Source of the DNA: DATBJJ01 sp036556425
Lineage (GTDB): Bacteria; Acidobacteriota; Vicinamibacteria; Vicinamibacterales; 2-12-FULL-66-21
Length of the DNA: 64,000 nt
Assembly (NCBI GenBank): GCA_036556425.1
Contig: DATBJJ010000169.1
Span: 1 to 64,000, forward strand
Direction of reading: 5' to 3'
The translations under genes were made by a program, and so were the position numbers. This document shows positions 32,834 to 41,673 of the stretch, piece by piece (the first letter of the stretch is position 1; the number at the start of each line of letters is the position of its first letter). The notes under the pieces were generated by a model that saw only the letters and a list, made by a program, of their open reading frames with translations, was not told the DNA's origin and made no database searches.

Positions 32834-33819
32834 AACGTGTTCAGCCGTCCCCGTTCCACCAAATCCGCGAACACATCGATCAGATCTTTGCGGCGCCAGC
32901 CTCTCACGACCTGACCGCGCAGGATGTCGATCGCCTCCTGCGATGAATGCGGACCTTGGTACGGACGGCGCGTCGTGACGGCGTCGTAGACGTCGACGAC
33001 GCCGATGATCTGCGCGATCAGCGGAACGTCGTCGCCAGTGAGGCCGTCGGGATAGCCGGAGCCGTCGAGGCGCTCGTGGTGATGACGGATGATCGGGCGC
33101 ACCGGCTCGAGGGATCGCAGCGTGCTGCACAGCGAGTCGCCAACCGTCGTGTGCGTTTTCATCAGCTCGAATTCGTCGGGATCGAGCGGCCCCTGCTTCT
33201 TGAGGACCGCGTCGGGAATCGCGAGCATCCCGATGTCGTGCAGGAATCCGCCGCGATGGAGCGCCTGGAGATCCGCTTCTCCGAGATCGAGCGCGCGGCC
33301 GAGCGCGGTGGCGTAATTCGCCATGCGGTGACAGTGCCCTTCGGTGTTGCCGTCGCGCGCTTCGACGAGCAGCGCCAACGCGATCACGAGCGACGCCGCC
33401 GAGTCGAGATCGTCGGTATAACGCTTCAACCGAATGAGCGTTCGCACGCGCGCGAGCAGCTCCTGCGCGTCGACCGGCTTGCTGAGAAAGTCGTCGGCGC
33501 CCGCCTCGAGCCCTTCGATCCGCTTCTCCCGCTGCGCCATGCCGGTCACGAGAACCACGGGCGTCAGCCGGTTCGCGGGATCCTGTTTTAGATGGCGGCA
33601 GACCTCGATGCCGTTCAAGCCCGGCATGTTGACGTCGAGCAGCACCAGGTGCGGTTTGAACTCGGCGACCGCCTCGATGGCCGACGTCCCATCGTTGACG
33701 ATCTTCACGGTGTGCCCCTCTTTGGCGAGGATGCGCCGCAAGAGGTCCGCAATCGGCTGCTCGTCGTCGGCGACGAGCACGCGCGTGGTGGATCGACGGT
33801 CAGCACGTTCGCTTTGCAT
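32821..33819 (-). CDS. Response regulator with HD-GYP cyclic-di-GMP phosphodiesterase domain (copy 1)
   Basis: 332 residues from ATG 33819. Receiver about 12-130: VLVADDEQPIADLL, HLVLLDVNMPGLNGIEV (acceptor Asp), Lys in FLSKPVDAQELL. HD-GYP domain about 150-320: GHCHRMANYATALG, the metal-binding HDIG (GGFLHDIGMLAIPD), HHHERLDGSGYPDGL with the GYP signature, and VVDVYDAVTTRRPY. The expected activity is hydrolysis of c-di-GMP controlled by phosphorylation, as in RpfG. It is in tandem with a paralogue that ends 23 bp upstream. No sensor kinase is adjacent on this strand; the phosphorelay cluster 3.4 kb away may feed it. Confidence 0.94.
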   Translation of the reverse strand: MQSERADRRSTTRVLVADDEQPIADLLRRILAKEGHTVKIVNDGTSAIEAVAEFKPHLVLLDVNMPGLNGIEVCRHLKQDPANRLTPVVLVTGMAQREKRIEGLEAGADDFLSKPVDAQELLARVRTLIRLKRYTDDLDSAASLVIALALLVEARDGNTEGHCHRMANYATALGRALDLGEADLQALHRGGFLHDIGMLAIPDAVLKKQGPLDPDEFELMKTHTTVGDSLCSTLRSLEPVRPIIRHHHERLDGSGYPDGLTGDDVPLIAQIIGVVDVYDAVTTRRPYQGPHSSQEAIDILRGQVVRGWRRKDLIDVFADLVERGRLNTFQGS

Positions 33820-33842
33820 GGATCAGAACCATCCCTCAGTAG

Positions 33843-34823
33843 CTATACCGCGCCTCGCTGGTTCAGCGCAATGAAGGTCTCGACGATATCCCGCCGCCGC
33901 CGACCGAGGTCGCATTCCTTCCGCAGCTCCGCATACGCGTGCTCCGCGGGCAGCGCGGCGCGATACGGACGGCTGCTCGTCACGGCGTCGTAGAGATCGA
34001 CGACGCCGACGATCTGCGCGAGGAGCGGGACGGCGTCCCCGACGAGACCGTCCGGATACCCGCTGCCGTCGAGCGCTTCGTGATGGTGCCGCACGATCTG
34101 CCGCACGAGCCTGAGCGATCGAAGCTCGCCGCACAGTCGATCGCCGATGATCGTGTGCTGTTTGATCATCTCGAACTCTTCGGGCGTGAGCCTTGTCGGC
34201 TTGAGCAGAATCGCGTCCGGGATGCCGATCTTTCCGATGTCGTGAAGATAGCCCCCGCGATCGAGCGCCGATAATTCTTCCTTCGACAAACCGAGCTCGG
34301 TCCCGAGCGCGACGGCGAGAAGCGACAGTCGCTCGCAGTGGCCGTCGGTATAAGGATCGCGCGCATCGATCGTCATCGCGAGGCTCTTGAGTATGGACTC
34401 GGTCGACTCGAGATCGTCAGTGTACGTTTTCAGCCGAACGAGCGACGCGACGCGCGCGTGAAGCTCCTCCGGATCGAACGGCTTCGTGAGGAAATCGTCG
34501 GCGCCGGCGCGAATGCCCTGGATGCGGTGCTCGCGCGCGCCGAGAGCCGTCACGAGCACGACGGGAACGAGGCGCGTCCGCGGCATGCGCTTCAATCGCG
34601 CGCAGATCTCGAATCCATCCAGACCGGGGAGCCGCACGTCGAGCAGGATCAGATCGACGTCGATGCGTTCGACGAGCGCCAGCGCTTCTTCGCCGTCCTG
34701 GGCAGGAACGACGGTGTACTCCCCGCTGAGGAGTCTGTTCAAGAGCTTTCGATTGGTCTCCTCGTCGTCGACGACGAGGACGCAGGCGCGGTCACGAGAT
34801 GATTGGTGTGCAAGGTCGACCAC
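33843..34823 (-). CDS. Response regulator with HD-GYP cyclic-di-GMP phosphodiesterase domain (copy 2)
   Basis: 326 residues from GTG 34823; the frame continues up to a GTG at 34901 (352 residues), but that extension overlaps a GC palindrome and has no homology-like features. Receiver: CVLVVDDEETNRKLLNRLL, DLILLDVRLPGLDGFEI, Lys in FLTKPFDPEELHA. HD-GYP: GHCERLSLLAVALG, GGYLHDIGKIGIPD, HHHEALDGSGYPDGL, VVDLYDAVTSSRPY. It closely parallels the downstream copy at the same domain borders, so the pair probably arose by tandem duplication. A CCGAACAGTTCGG dyad at 34857-34869 lies just upstream of the chosen start. Confidence 0.9.
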   Translation of the reverse strand: MVDLAHQSSRDRACVLVVDDEETNRKLLNRLLSGEYTVVPAQDGEEALALVERIDVDLILLDVRLPGLDGFEICARLKRMPRTRLVPVVLVTALGAREHRIQGIRAGADDFLTKPFDPEELHARVASLVRLKTYTDDLESTESILKSLAMTIDARDPYTDGHCERLSLLAVALGTELGLSKEELSALDRGGYLHDIGKIGIPDAILLKPTRLTPEEFEMIKQHTIIGDRLCGELRSLRLVRQIVRHHHEALDGSGYPDGLVGDAVPLLAQIVGVVDLYDAVTSSRPYRAALPAEHAYAELRKECDLGRRRRDIVETFIALNQRGAV

Positions 34824-34856
34824 CGATGGCTTCTGAATCGAATGTATCGAAAGAAG

Positions 34857-34869
34857 CCGAACAGTTCGG
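34857..34869. promoter_or_regulatory. Dyad CCGAAC-A-GTTCGG upstream of HD-GYP regulator
   Basis: A 6-bp dyad around one base, in the only AT-rich stretch of this gap (a run of T at 34873-34878). It lies 34 bp before the GTG start of the minus-strand regulator and could be an operator. Confidence 0.3.
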
Positions 34870-34900
34870 TAGTTTTTTCGATGTGTGCGGTCTGGACTCA

Positions 34901-34964
34901 CCGCGGCTGGGGTCTGACCCCAGCCGCGGACCCCAGGCGCGGCCCGGTGTCGGGGTCAGACCCC
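34901..34964. repeat. GC-rich REP-like palindromic element
   Basis: CCGCGGCTGGGG at 34901-34912 and its exact reverse complement at 34918-34929 form a 12-bp stem with a 5-nt loop. Inside it GGGGTCTGACCCC (34909-34921) is followed by its reverse complement GGGGTCAGACCCC at 34952-34964. Nested inverted repeats of this sort resemble REP/BIME elements. It lies between two minus-strand genes and may also end transcription of the upstream one. Confidence 0.7.
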
Positions 34965-34968
34965 TCGC

Positions 34969-35631
34969 CTACGGCTTCGGGGCGAGGTTCTTCGCGAGGA
35001 GGGAGCCGGCGGGCGCACCAGCCAAGGCGCGGCGGCGATGCTCCGCGGACGTCGGACCGTCCTTCATCAGCGACGCCGCGAACTCCATTTCGGGACTGGT
35101 GCCCACGAGGCGAATCGCCTTCGCGACCATCGAGTACCCGTCCAAGCCGTTCGGCTCTGCGCGCATCGTCCACGAGGATTTCTCGGCGGGGTTCAACATG
35201 TTCCACTTGTAGATGTGGCTCGCCTGACGATAGCTCTCGATCAGGTAGCCGGCGTCGAACCACGCCAGCGGATCCCGGCCCTTTCCCGTGTCCGCCTGCA
35301 TGCGCGCCGCGATCGCGGACAGGAGCTCCGCCGCGATGCGCTCGTCCTGCGCGGCATAGAGCGTCGCGCGGCGCAGGTTCTCCATGCGCGCGAGAATCGG
35401 CGCGTCCGGCGACAGCAGCGCGAGCGTATCGGCGGGCAGGCGCTTGACGTCGTAGCTGGGATCGAGCGCGTTCCAGGACTGAGGGTTCGCGCTCCATGGA
35501 AGGAGCTTCGCTTTCCCGGCATCGAATGGATGACAGAGGAGCGGCGGTCCCGCCTCCGCGGTGCCCGCGAAAGCGATCACGGCCGCGGCCGCGGCGAGGG
35601 ACTGGAGAATATGACGACGTGCAATCTTCAC
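34969..35631 (-). CDS. Exported protein of unknown function
   Basis: 220 residues from GTG 35631, which has a near-ideal AAGGAGG 6 nt upstream. The N-terminus KIARRHILQSLAAAAAVIAF ending GTAEAG is a signal peptide (also carrying two arginines). The mature protein is helical (ILARMENLRRATLYAAQDER, AAELLSAIAARMQAD) with a conserved-looking WFDAGYLIESYRQASHIY and WTMRAEPNGLDGYSMVAKAI. I do not recognise the family. It stands alone: a palindromic element lies downstream and the divergent TolB-like gene upstream. Confidence 0.75.
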   Translation of the reverse strand: MKIARRHILQSLAAAAAVIAFAGTAEAGPPLLCHPFDAGKAKLLPWSANPQSWNALDPSYDVKRLPADTLALLSPDAPILARMENLRRATLYAAQDERIAAELLSAIAARMQADTGKGRDPLAWFDAGYLIESYRQASHIYKWNMLNPAEKSSWTMRAEPNGLDGYSMVAKAIRLVGTSPEMEFAASLMKDGPTSAEHRRRALAGAPAGSLLAKNLAPKP

Positions 35632-35804
35632 GTGGACCTCCTTCGGCTTTGCTCGCGACCTTGCGAGCGTTGTCCACTGAGACGAGGGCCCGGGGAGAAG
35701 TGTGGCACCGGAAGCGGCGGCCTACCAGTGACTTGGCGGTGATCTAACCGTTAGTAACGCCGCGCGCACGAGCGCGGGAGCGCGGCCAACCCGGCGATTT
35801 GGTT

Positions 35805-35810
35805 CATACT
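35805..35810 (+). promoter_or_regulatory. -10-like CATACT directly before a GTG start
   Basis: CATACT ends 6 nt before GTG 35817, and no Shine-Dalgarno is present. The geometry fits a leaderless transcript. Confidence 0.35.
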
Positions 35811-35816
35811 GGCACC

Positions 35817-36704
35817 GTGGACCCAACCACCGAAGAAGTTCAGCTGCAACTCGGCCGGATCCTCGCGAGCGAGGGCTTCGCGAACGCCGATCGGATGAGC
35901 GGGTTCCTGCGCTACGTCGTCGAGCGGTCGCTCGCGGGCGAAGGGGACAAGGTCAAAGAGTACGCGATCGGGATCGACGTCTTCGGCCGCAACCACGACT
36001 ACGATCCGCGGCTGGACTCCATCGTTCGCGTCGAGGCGCGGCGGCTCCGCGCGAAAGTCGACGAGTACTACGCCGGGGCGGGACGCGAAGATCCGGTGGT
36101 GATCCTGCTGCGCCGGGGCAGCTACGTGCCCGTCTTCGAGAAGAAGCGCTCCGAGCCGCAACAGGCCGCGGTCCCGCAATCCTCATCGCCATCGGTGACC
36201 CGACGCGGCACCGGTTGGCGCATCGCGGTCGCGCTCTCCATACTCGCGCTGGTGCTGGTGACGCTTGCCGCGCGGCGCGGCGGTCTCCTGACGATTGGAG
36301 GACCGAGCGCGCCCGCCATCAGCGCCGCCGTGCTTCCGTTCGCCGAGTACTCGAACGATCCAACCGAGGCGCGGCTCGCGGCGCGATTGACCGACGGCGT
36401 CACGAGCCAGCTTGCGCGCATCGGCACCGTCGGCGTCGCCTCGCACACGTCGGCGCTTCAGTTCGCGGGCACGCCGCGGCGGCCGATGCGGGAGATCGCG
36501 AGCGCGCTGAAGGCGGACTTCGTCGTCGAAGGAACGGTCGCGAGGTCGGGCGATCGGCTCGATGTGACGGTGCGGATCGTCGACGCGGTCACCGATCGCA
36601 AGGCCTGGGTGCAGGATTTCGTGGGATCGACCGCGAATCCACGCGAGCTCGAACAGAACATCGCGGCCGCGATCGCCTCGCAGATCGGCCGCTACCGGCG
36701 CTGA
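35817..36704 (+). CDS. Membrane protein with N-terminal winged-helix-like domain and TolB/FlgO-like periplasmic domain
   Basis: 295 residues from GTG 35817; a TTG at 35799 is an alternative. The N-terminal domain (about 1-105) has LGRILASEGFANADRMSGFL, YVVERSLAGEGDKVKEYAIG, SIVRVEARRLRAKVDEYY and ILLRRGSYVPVF, a module seen at the start of many acidobacterial and proteobacterial TPR/TolB-like regulators and thought to bind DNA. One membrane helix follows at about 137-155 (IAVALSILALVLVTLAA). The C-terminal domain (about 170-295) starts AVLPFAEYSND and has DFVVEGTVARSGDRLDVTVRI, the FlgO/TolB N-terminal pattern. It resembles CadC-like one-component regulators, but the TPR tail usual in the family is absent. 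Confidence 0.75.
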   Translation: MDPTTEEVQLQLGRILASEGFANADRMSGFLRYVVERSLAGEGDKVKEYAIGIDVFGRNHDYDPRLDSIVRVEARRLRAKVDEYYAGAGREDPVVILLRRGSYVPVFEKKRSEPQQAAVPQSSSPSVTRRGTGWRIAVALSILALVLVTLAARRGGLLTIGGPSAPAISAAVLPFAEYSNDPTEARLAARLTDGVTSQLARIGTVGVASHTSALQFAGTPRRPMREIASALKADFVVEGTVARSGDRLDVTVRIVDAVTDRKAWVQDFVGSTANPRELEQNIAAAIASQIGRYRR

Positions 36705-36791
36705 CCGCGCGTCGCGCTTCAGGCTTCGGGCGCTCGACAAAAATGTCGCGATCGGGTTTTCGAGCGACGTGGATGTCGCTGGTCGAACTCG

Positions 36792-36986
36792 CTATCCGCC
36801 CGATCGCGTCACGGCGCCCGACGCCGTGCGGCGCAGGAAGGCCGAACGCACGAGCGTCTCCAGCACCGCCTCGCACGACGGCATATCCAATCCCCAGAGG
36901 CGCGCGGCCTGCGGCAACGTGAGCCGGAGGCCCGGCATCTCGAGAAACTCGCCACGGACGCGCTCGACAACTTGATGGAGTTCCAT
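36792..36986 (-). CDS. Small winged-helix-like protein
   Basis: 64 residues from ATG 36986. The sequence MELHQVVERVRGEFLEMPGL, then RLTLPQAARLWGLDMPSCEAVL, and ETLVRSAFLRRTASGAVTR is a compact helix-turn-helix/winged-helix unit. I know such stand-alone 60-90-residue proteins as a recurrent uncharacterised family in Acidobacteriota and Proteobacteria. The frame is open further upstream to 37145, but that part is Arg-rich and unlike a protein. There is no strong Shine-Dalgarno. A role as a small DNA-binding regulator is likely but unproven. Confidence 0.65.
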   Translation of the reverse strand: MELHQVVERVRGEFLEMPGLRLTLPQAARLWGLDMPSCEAVLETLVRSAFLRRTASGAVTRSGG

Positions 36987-37200
36987 AGGTGGCCTGCCGT
37001 GAAAACGTCGTTCGCGCGAAACGAGAGCAAGAGTCGATCCGCGGCGCGCGATCCGCCGCGGCCGCGCGATCGGCGGCGAGAAACGCCCGGAACGTCGATG
37101 CCTCTCGATCGTCCGCCGCGCGCGGGCGCGCCGGCAGTCGTTCATTTCTGTCCTGGTAGCCGCAGGATCCTACATTTATGGCGGAACGGATCGGCCTTCC

Positions 37201-38604
37201 TCATGAGGTCTGGCGGCGGACCGGCGGATCCGAGATCCCGTGACGCTCGAGGCGGCGATAGAGCGCGCGCCGGCTCAATCCGAGCTGGCGCGCCGCGCGC
37301 GCTTTGTTGCCGCCCGTCTCGGCGATCACCTTCATGATGTGCTGGCGCTCGAGCGAGGACAGCGCGTGCGTCGCCTCGCCCTCCGCCGCGGGCTGACCGG
37401 CGACCGGCGCCGACGCGCTCACCGTCGGGCGAATGCTCGCGAGGATGTCCTGCTCGCTCACCATCGGGCCCTCCGACAACATGCACGCGCGCTCGAGCAC
37501 GTTGCGAAGCTGACGGATGTTGCCCGGCCAGGGCGCGTCGTTGAGGAGGCGCTCGGCGGCAAGCGCCACGCCTGAAATCGGCTTCGAGAACCGCTCGCTG
37601 AACTCGCGCACGAACGCGGCCGTGAGATACGGGATGTCCTCACGCCGCTCGCGCAGCGGCGGCAGCGCGATCTGAATCACGTTGAGGCGGTACAGCAGAT
37701 CGCTGCGGAACCTCCCTGCCGCGACCTCGAGGCTCAGATCGCGATTGGTCGCGCACACCACGCGAACGTCGGTCCTCACGGTCTGCACGGCGCCGACGCG
37801 CTGCACTTCGCCCGTCTCCAGCACGCGCAGCAGCTTCGCCTGCAGCGCCATCGGGAGCTCGCCGATCTCGTCGAGGAACAACGTGCCGCCGTCGGCAGTC
37901 TCGAAGAGTCCCGCCTTCGCGTCGGTCGCGCCGGTGAACGCCCCGCGGACGTGCCCGAAGAGCTCGGACTCGAACAACGTTTCGACGACTGCGGAGCAGT
38001 TGACGGCCACGAATCGCCGCGCCTTGCGCGGGCCGCATTGATGCAGCGCTCTCGCGACGAGCTCCTTGCCGGTGCCCGTCTCGCCGCTGACGAGCGCCGC
38101 GCGGACGTGCGGCGCGAGGCGGCGGATCAAGTCGAACACTTCCTGCATCACCGGACTGCGGCCGATCATGCCGGCGAATTCCAGACGCGCCGCGACCTCG
38201 CGATCGACGGCCATCATCTTCGCGCGGCGCTCGCTCTCTTCGCGAACGGTGCTGAACGTGTGCTTCAGCCGCTGCAGATCGAATGGCTTCGTCAGGTAAT
38301 CGGCCGCACCCAGCTTGACCGCTTCCACCGCCGAGTCGATCGATCCATACCCGGTCATCAGCACGATCGTCGCCCTCGCGTCCGCCTCGCGGATCGTGCG
38401 CACGATCTCGAGGCCGGCGACGTCCGGCATCCGCAAGTCCACCATCACGAGATCGGGCCGCCGCGATTCCGCGATCTGCAGCGCCTGACGGCCGTCCGTG
38501 CACGTGATCACCTCGAAGTCTTCGCTCTCGGCGAACCGCCGGATGAGCGTCAGCACGCCGACTTCGTCGTCGACAACGAGCAAGACGGGTTTCGTCGCCG
38601 TCAT
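37201..38604 (-). CDS. NtrC-family sigma-54-dependent response regulator
   Basis: 467 residues from ATG 38604. Receiver about 5-120 (LLVVDDEVGVLTLIRRFA, LVMVDLRMPDVAGLEI with the acceptor Asp, YLTKPFDLQRL). AAA+ domain about 145-375 with Walker A SGETGTGKELVARALH, the sigma-54-contacting GAFTGA loop, Walker B GGTLFLDEIGELP and the R-finger region. C-terminal Fis-type helix-turn-helix (IAETGGNKARAARQLGLSRRALYRRLERH). It opens sigma-54 promoters when phosphorylated. It is the last gene of the phosphorelay cluster and overlaps the preceding receiver gene by 4 nt, so it is the probable output. No sigma-54 promoter was found in the window. Confidence 0.95.
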   Translation of the reverse strand: MTATKPVLLVVDDEVGVLTLIRRFAESEDFEVITCTDGRQALQIAESRRPDLVMVDLRMPDVAGLEIVRTIREADARATIVLMTGYGSIDSAVEAVKLGAADYLTKPFDLQRLKHTFSTVREESERRAKMMAVDREVAARLEFAGMIGRSPVMQEVFDLIRRLAPHVRAALVSGETGTGKELVARALHQCGPRKARRFVAVNCSAVVETLFESELFGHVRGAFTGATDAKAGLFETADGGTLFLDEIGELPMALQAKLLRVLETGEVQRVGAVQTVRTDVRVVCATNRDLSLEVAAGRFRSDLLYRLNVIQIALPPLRERREDIPYLTAAFVREFSERFSKPISGVALAAERLLNDAPWPGNIRQLRNVLERACMLSEGPMVSEQDILASIRPTVSASAPVAGQPAAEGEATHALSSLERQHIMKVIAETGGNKARAARQLGLSRRALYRRLERHGISDPPVRRQTS

Positions 38605-39086
38605 GATGTCGCTCCACCAGGCCCGTGACCGGGCCCCCCCAGCAGCTGGCCGACGATGCGCAAGAGATCGTCTTCCCAGACTGGTTTGAAGAACACGCGC
38701 GCGCCGAGCGTCGAGAGCTCGCGCGCGAGATCCTCGTCGAGGAAGTAATCGCCGGTGAGGATCGCGACCGGCAGGTGCCGATGTTGCGGCCACACGCGAA
38801 GCTGTCGAAGGCACTCGGCGCCGCTTCCATCGGGGAGGTGCAGATCGAGGATGACGACCGACGGCGTCGCGTGCTCCAGATACGCGAGCCCCGCGGCGAC
38901 AGTCGCTTCGGTATGCGTGTCGTACCCCGCGGCTTGAAGCATTTGGCCGAAGCTTTCGTCCACCGCCACGTCGTCGTCGACGACAACGACGGTTGGGCGG
39001 ACGCGCCCGGCGGGGCGACCATCGTCGCCGTCGTGGTTCGGTTCCGACGCGGCGAGCGAGGCGGGCGTTTTATGTAACGGCGACAT
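38601..39086 (-). CDS. Stand-alone receiver protein
   Basis: 161 residues from ATG 39086. A 35-residue polar N-terminus precedes one receiver domain: TVVVVDDDVAVDESFGQML, SVVILDLHLPDGSGAECL (acceptor Asp), AILTGDYF and VFFKPVWEDDLL with the conserved Lys. There is no output domain. Its start lies inside the 3' end of the hybrid kinase gene (17-bp overlap) and its stop overlaps the NtrC-type gene by 4 nt, so the three are translationally linked. It may be a phosphate shuttle or sink between the hybrid kinase and the activator. Confidence 0.9.
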   Translation of the reverse strand: MSPLHKTPASLAASEPNHDGDDGRPAGRVRPTVVVVDDDVAVDESFGQMLQAAGYDTHTEATVAAGLAYLEHATPSVVILDLHLPDGSGAECLRQLRVWPQHRHLPVAILTGDYFLDEDLARELSTLGARVFFKPVWEDDLLRIVGQLLGGPGHGPGGATS

Positions 39087-40668
39087 CGAGGCAGTCTCTT
39101 ACGGTGCGCACAAGGCTTTCGGGCGTGAACGGCTTGTGCAGGATGGTGACGCTCGGGCTCAGCGAGCCATGCGCGGTGCTGAGCCGGTTTGCGAAGCCGG
39201 ACATGTAGAGAACGCGAACATCGGGACGCTGTGCGACGATCCGCTGCGCCAGATCGGGACCGCTCAACCCGGGCATCACGATGTCGCTCAGCAGAAGATG
39301 GATCGGGCCGGGATAGTTCGTCGAGATGTCGGCGGCGTGCGCGACGTCGCGCGCCTCGAGCACGTCATAGCCGCGGTCCGAGAGCACGCGCTGTACGAGA
39401 TGCCGGACGCCCGGCTCGTCCTCGACCAGCAGAATCGTTTCCGTGCCGGAGTTCGGCAGCGCCGGCGGCCCGCCGCGTTTGCGCACGTCGAGCGGCACGT
39501 CGACCGCCGGAAAGCGAATCGAAAATGTCGAGCCCTTGTTCCGCAGGCTCTTGACGCCGATCACGCCTCCGCTCTGCGTGACGATGCCGTAGACCGTCGA
39601 TAGCCCGAGGCCGGTTCCCTTGCCCGGTCCCTTCGTGGTGAAGAACGGCTCGAACACGCGATCGACGATCTCGGGCGCGATGCCGCATCCCGTGTCGGAG
39701 ACCGTGAGCGTCACGCACGGCAAGCGCGATCCCGACGCCGGCTCGCGGGGATCGGCCGGCATCGTCTCGTTCTTCGTCTCGATCTTCAAAACGCCGCCGC
39801 GCGGCATCGCGTCGCGCGCGTTGATCGCGAGGTTCAACAGAATCTGCTCGATCTGATTCGGATCGACCTTGACGTGGTTGAGCGCGGGAGCCTTCACCGT
39901 CTCGAGCGTGATGTCGTCGCCGAGCACGCGCGAGAGCATCTTCTCGAGCTCGAACACGACCTCGTTCAGGTTGAGCACCGTCGGCTGCACGACCTGTTTT
40001 CTGCTGAACGTCAGGAGCTGGCGCGTCAGCGCGCCGGCGCGCTCCCCGGCTTTCTTGATCTCGTGCAGATCCGCCGTCAGGTCGGGACGATCGCGCGCGC
40101 CCTCGAGGAGCAGCGCCGTGTAGCCGAGAATCGCCGTCAAGAGATTGTTGAAGTCGTGCGCGACGCCGCCGGCGAGCTGGCCGACCGCTTCCATCTTCTG
40201 CGCGTGGCGGAATTGATCTTCGCTGACGCGCAGCGCGTCTTCCGCGGCTTTGCGATCGGTGATCTCCGACGCCACGCCAAGCACGTGGCGGTCCGTCGTG
40301 TCGGGCAGCACCAGCGGAACGCGGCGGACTTCGAACCAACGCGTCGTGCCGCTGCGCGGATCGGTGATCGACTCGGCGGGTACAAACGCCGGCCGTCCCG
40401 TGCTGATGACCTGATGCTCGATGGCGCGAGCGTGCATGACTTCTTCGACGCGCGGATTGAAGTCGGCCTCGGACTTTCCAATCAGGTGTTCGACCGTCGT
40501 ACCGTAGAGGTCCGCCACCGCGCGATTTACCATCGCGTAGGCGCCGCTCGAGTCTTTGACGAACACGAGGCCGGGGTTCGTATCGAGGACGAGCCTCAGG
40601 AAGTCGCGCTGTCGATTCAGGGACCGCTCGGCCCGGTCCGCTTGAACCATCCTGGGTACAAAAGGCAC
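39070..40668 (-). CDS. Hybrid PAS histidine kinase with C-terminal receiver
   Basis: 532 residues if it starts at GTG 40668; ATG 40650 is the alternative. No membrane segment, so cytoplasmic. PAS domain about 20-145 (LVLDTNPGLVFVKDSSGAYA, IGKSEADFNP, WFEVRRVPLVLPD). HisKA with AVGQLAGGVAHDFNNLLTAI (phospho-His), an HPK4-type kinase. ATPase boxes LLNLAINARDAMPRGG, DTGCGIAPEIVDRVFEPFFT and GTGLGLSTVYGIVTQSGG. The receiver is about 410-532 (ETILLVEDEPGVRHLVQRVL, LLLSDIVMPGLSGPDL, ILHKPFTPESLV). A hybrid kinase needs an HPt domain to pass phosphate on, and one is encoded 1.4 kb upstream in the same cluster. Confidence 0.94.
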   Translation of the reverse strand: MPFVPRMVQADRAERSLNRQRDFLRLVLDTNPGLVFVKDSSGAYAMVNRAVADLYGTTVEHLIGKSEADFNPRVEEVMHARAIEHQVISTGRPAFVPAESITDPRSGTTRWFEVRRVPLVLPDTTDRHVLGVASEITDRKAAEDALRVSEDQFRHAQKMEAVGQLAGGVAHDFNNLLTAILGYTALLLEGARDRPDLTADLHEIKKAGERAGALTRQLLTFSRKQVVQPTVLNLNEVVFELEKMLSRVLGDDITLETVKAPALNHVKVDPNQIEQILLNLAINARDAMPRGGVLKIETKNETMPADPREPASGSRLPCVTLTVSDTGCGIAPEIVDRVFEPFFTTKGPGKGTGLGLSTVYGIVTQSGGVIGVKSLRNKGSTFSIRFPAVDVPLDVRKRGGPPALPNSGTETILLVEDEPGVRHLVQRVLSDRGYDVLEARDVAHAADISTNYPGPIHLLLSDIVMPGLSGPDLAQRIVAQRPDVRVLYMSGFANRLSTAHGSLSPSVTILHKPFTPESLVRTVRDCLDVAVT

Positions 40669-40807
40669 ATCCGTATAGGGGATTCCGTGCCAGCGCGATT
40701 TCGGCCGCAGGCGGCCGGTAATCAGGGACGAGTTCGCGCGTCATGGCCCAAATCGGGACAGACCACTGTCAAAAACGTGATCCGCGCGATGGAGGGTGAC
40801 GAGGTTG

Positions 40808-41653
40808 TCAGTTGAAGGGCAGCTCCATCGTGAAGACCGAACCGCGCCCCGGCTCGGACTCGCACCATACACGGCCGCCGAAGCGGCCCATGACGAGATG
40901 AACCATGTGAAGGCCGAGACCCGTCCCTTCGCTCTCCATGACGACGGCGTTGTCGGCGCGGAAGAACTTCTCGAACAGGCGCGCTTGCGCCTCGGGCGGA
41001 ATCCCGATCCCCGTGTCGCGAACGGCGCACGACACCGTGCGCTCGCCGCGCGTGAGCTCGATGTCGATGCTGCCGCCCGCGGGAGTGTACTGCGCCGCGT
41101 TGCACACCAGATTCGCGACGGCTTGCCGCATCAATCGCGGATCGACGTAGACCATCGCATCCGATGCGGTCGCGTGGATTCTCAACTGCAGACGTTTGTC
41201 TTCGACGAGCTCCTTCAGCTCGGCCGCGACGATGGAGACGACGTCATAGAGACGAACGCGCTCGGGATTGATGGCGAGCCGTCCCGTCTCGAGCCGCGTC
41301 ACATCGAGGAGATCGTTCACGAGCCTGATCAAGCGAGTCGCCGATTGTCGGGCGTCATGAACGTATGCGGCAACGTCAGCAGGAAGATTGGGCGTCTCCG
41401 CCGCGAGCTCGAGGGTCCAGCTGACGCCGTTGAGCGGCGTTCGCAGTTGATGGCTGACGAACGCGGCGAAATCAGACTTCATCGCGTCGGTCGTGTCGAC
41501 GATCGCGCGCAACCGCTCCTCGCTGTCGCGCAGCGCGCGCTCCGCGTCGATCGCGCGCGCACGCGCGCGTCTGTACGGAATGCTGGCGATCGCGGCGGTC
41601 AGCAGCGCGGCGCCGCTTCCGATGCCGAGCGGCAGAAGGAGCTCGTGAGCCAT
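40808..41653 (-). CDS. Sensor histidine kinase with one N-terminal membrane segment
   Basis: 281 residues from ATG 41653 (GTG 41656 directly before it is possible). The hydrophobic N-terminus LLLPLGIGSGAALLTAAIASI anchors it, followed by a short coiled coil (AERALRDSEERLRAIVDTTD). HisKA: FAAFVSHQLRTPLNGVSW, with Gln in place of the usual Glu/Asp after the phospho-His. ATPase: LVCNAAQYTPAGGSIDI, VRDTGIGIPPEAQARLFEKF, GTGLGLHMVHLVMGRFGG. It has no periplasmic domain, so the signal is internal, in the membrane, or delivered by another protein. It is 20 bp downstream of a receiver gene and closes the RR-HPt-RR-kinase set. Confidence 0.93.
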   Translation of the reverse strand: MAHELLLPLGIGSGAALLTAAIASIPYRRARARAIDAERALRDSEERLRAIVDTTDAMKSDFAAFVSHQLRTPLNGVSWTLELAAETPNLPADVAAYVHDARQSATRLIRLVNDLLDVTRLETGRLAINPERVRLYDVVSIVAAELKELVEDKRLQLRIHATASDAMVYVDPRLMRQAVANLVCNAAQYTPAGGSIDIELTRGERTVSCAVRDTGIGIPPEAQARLFEKFFRADNAVVMESEGTGLGLHMVHLVMGRFGGRVWCESEPGRGSVFTMELPFN

Positions 41654-41673
41654 CACTCGCTCGAACGGGCCGT

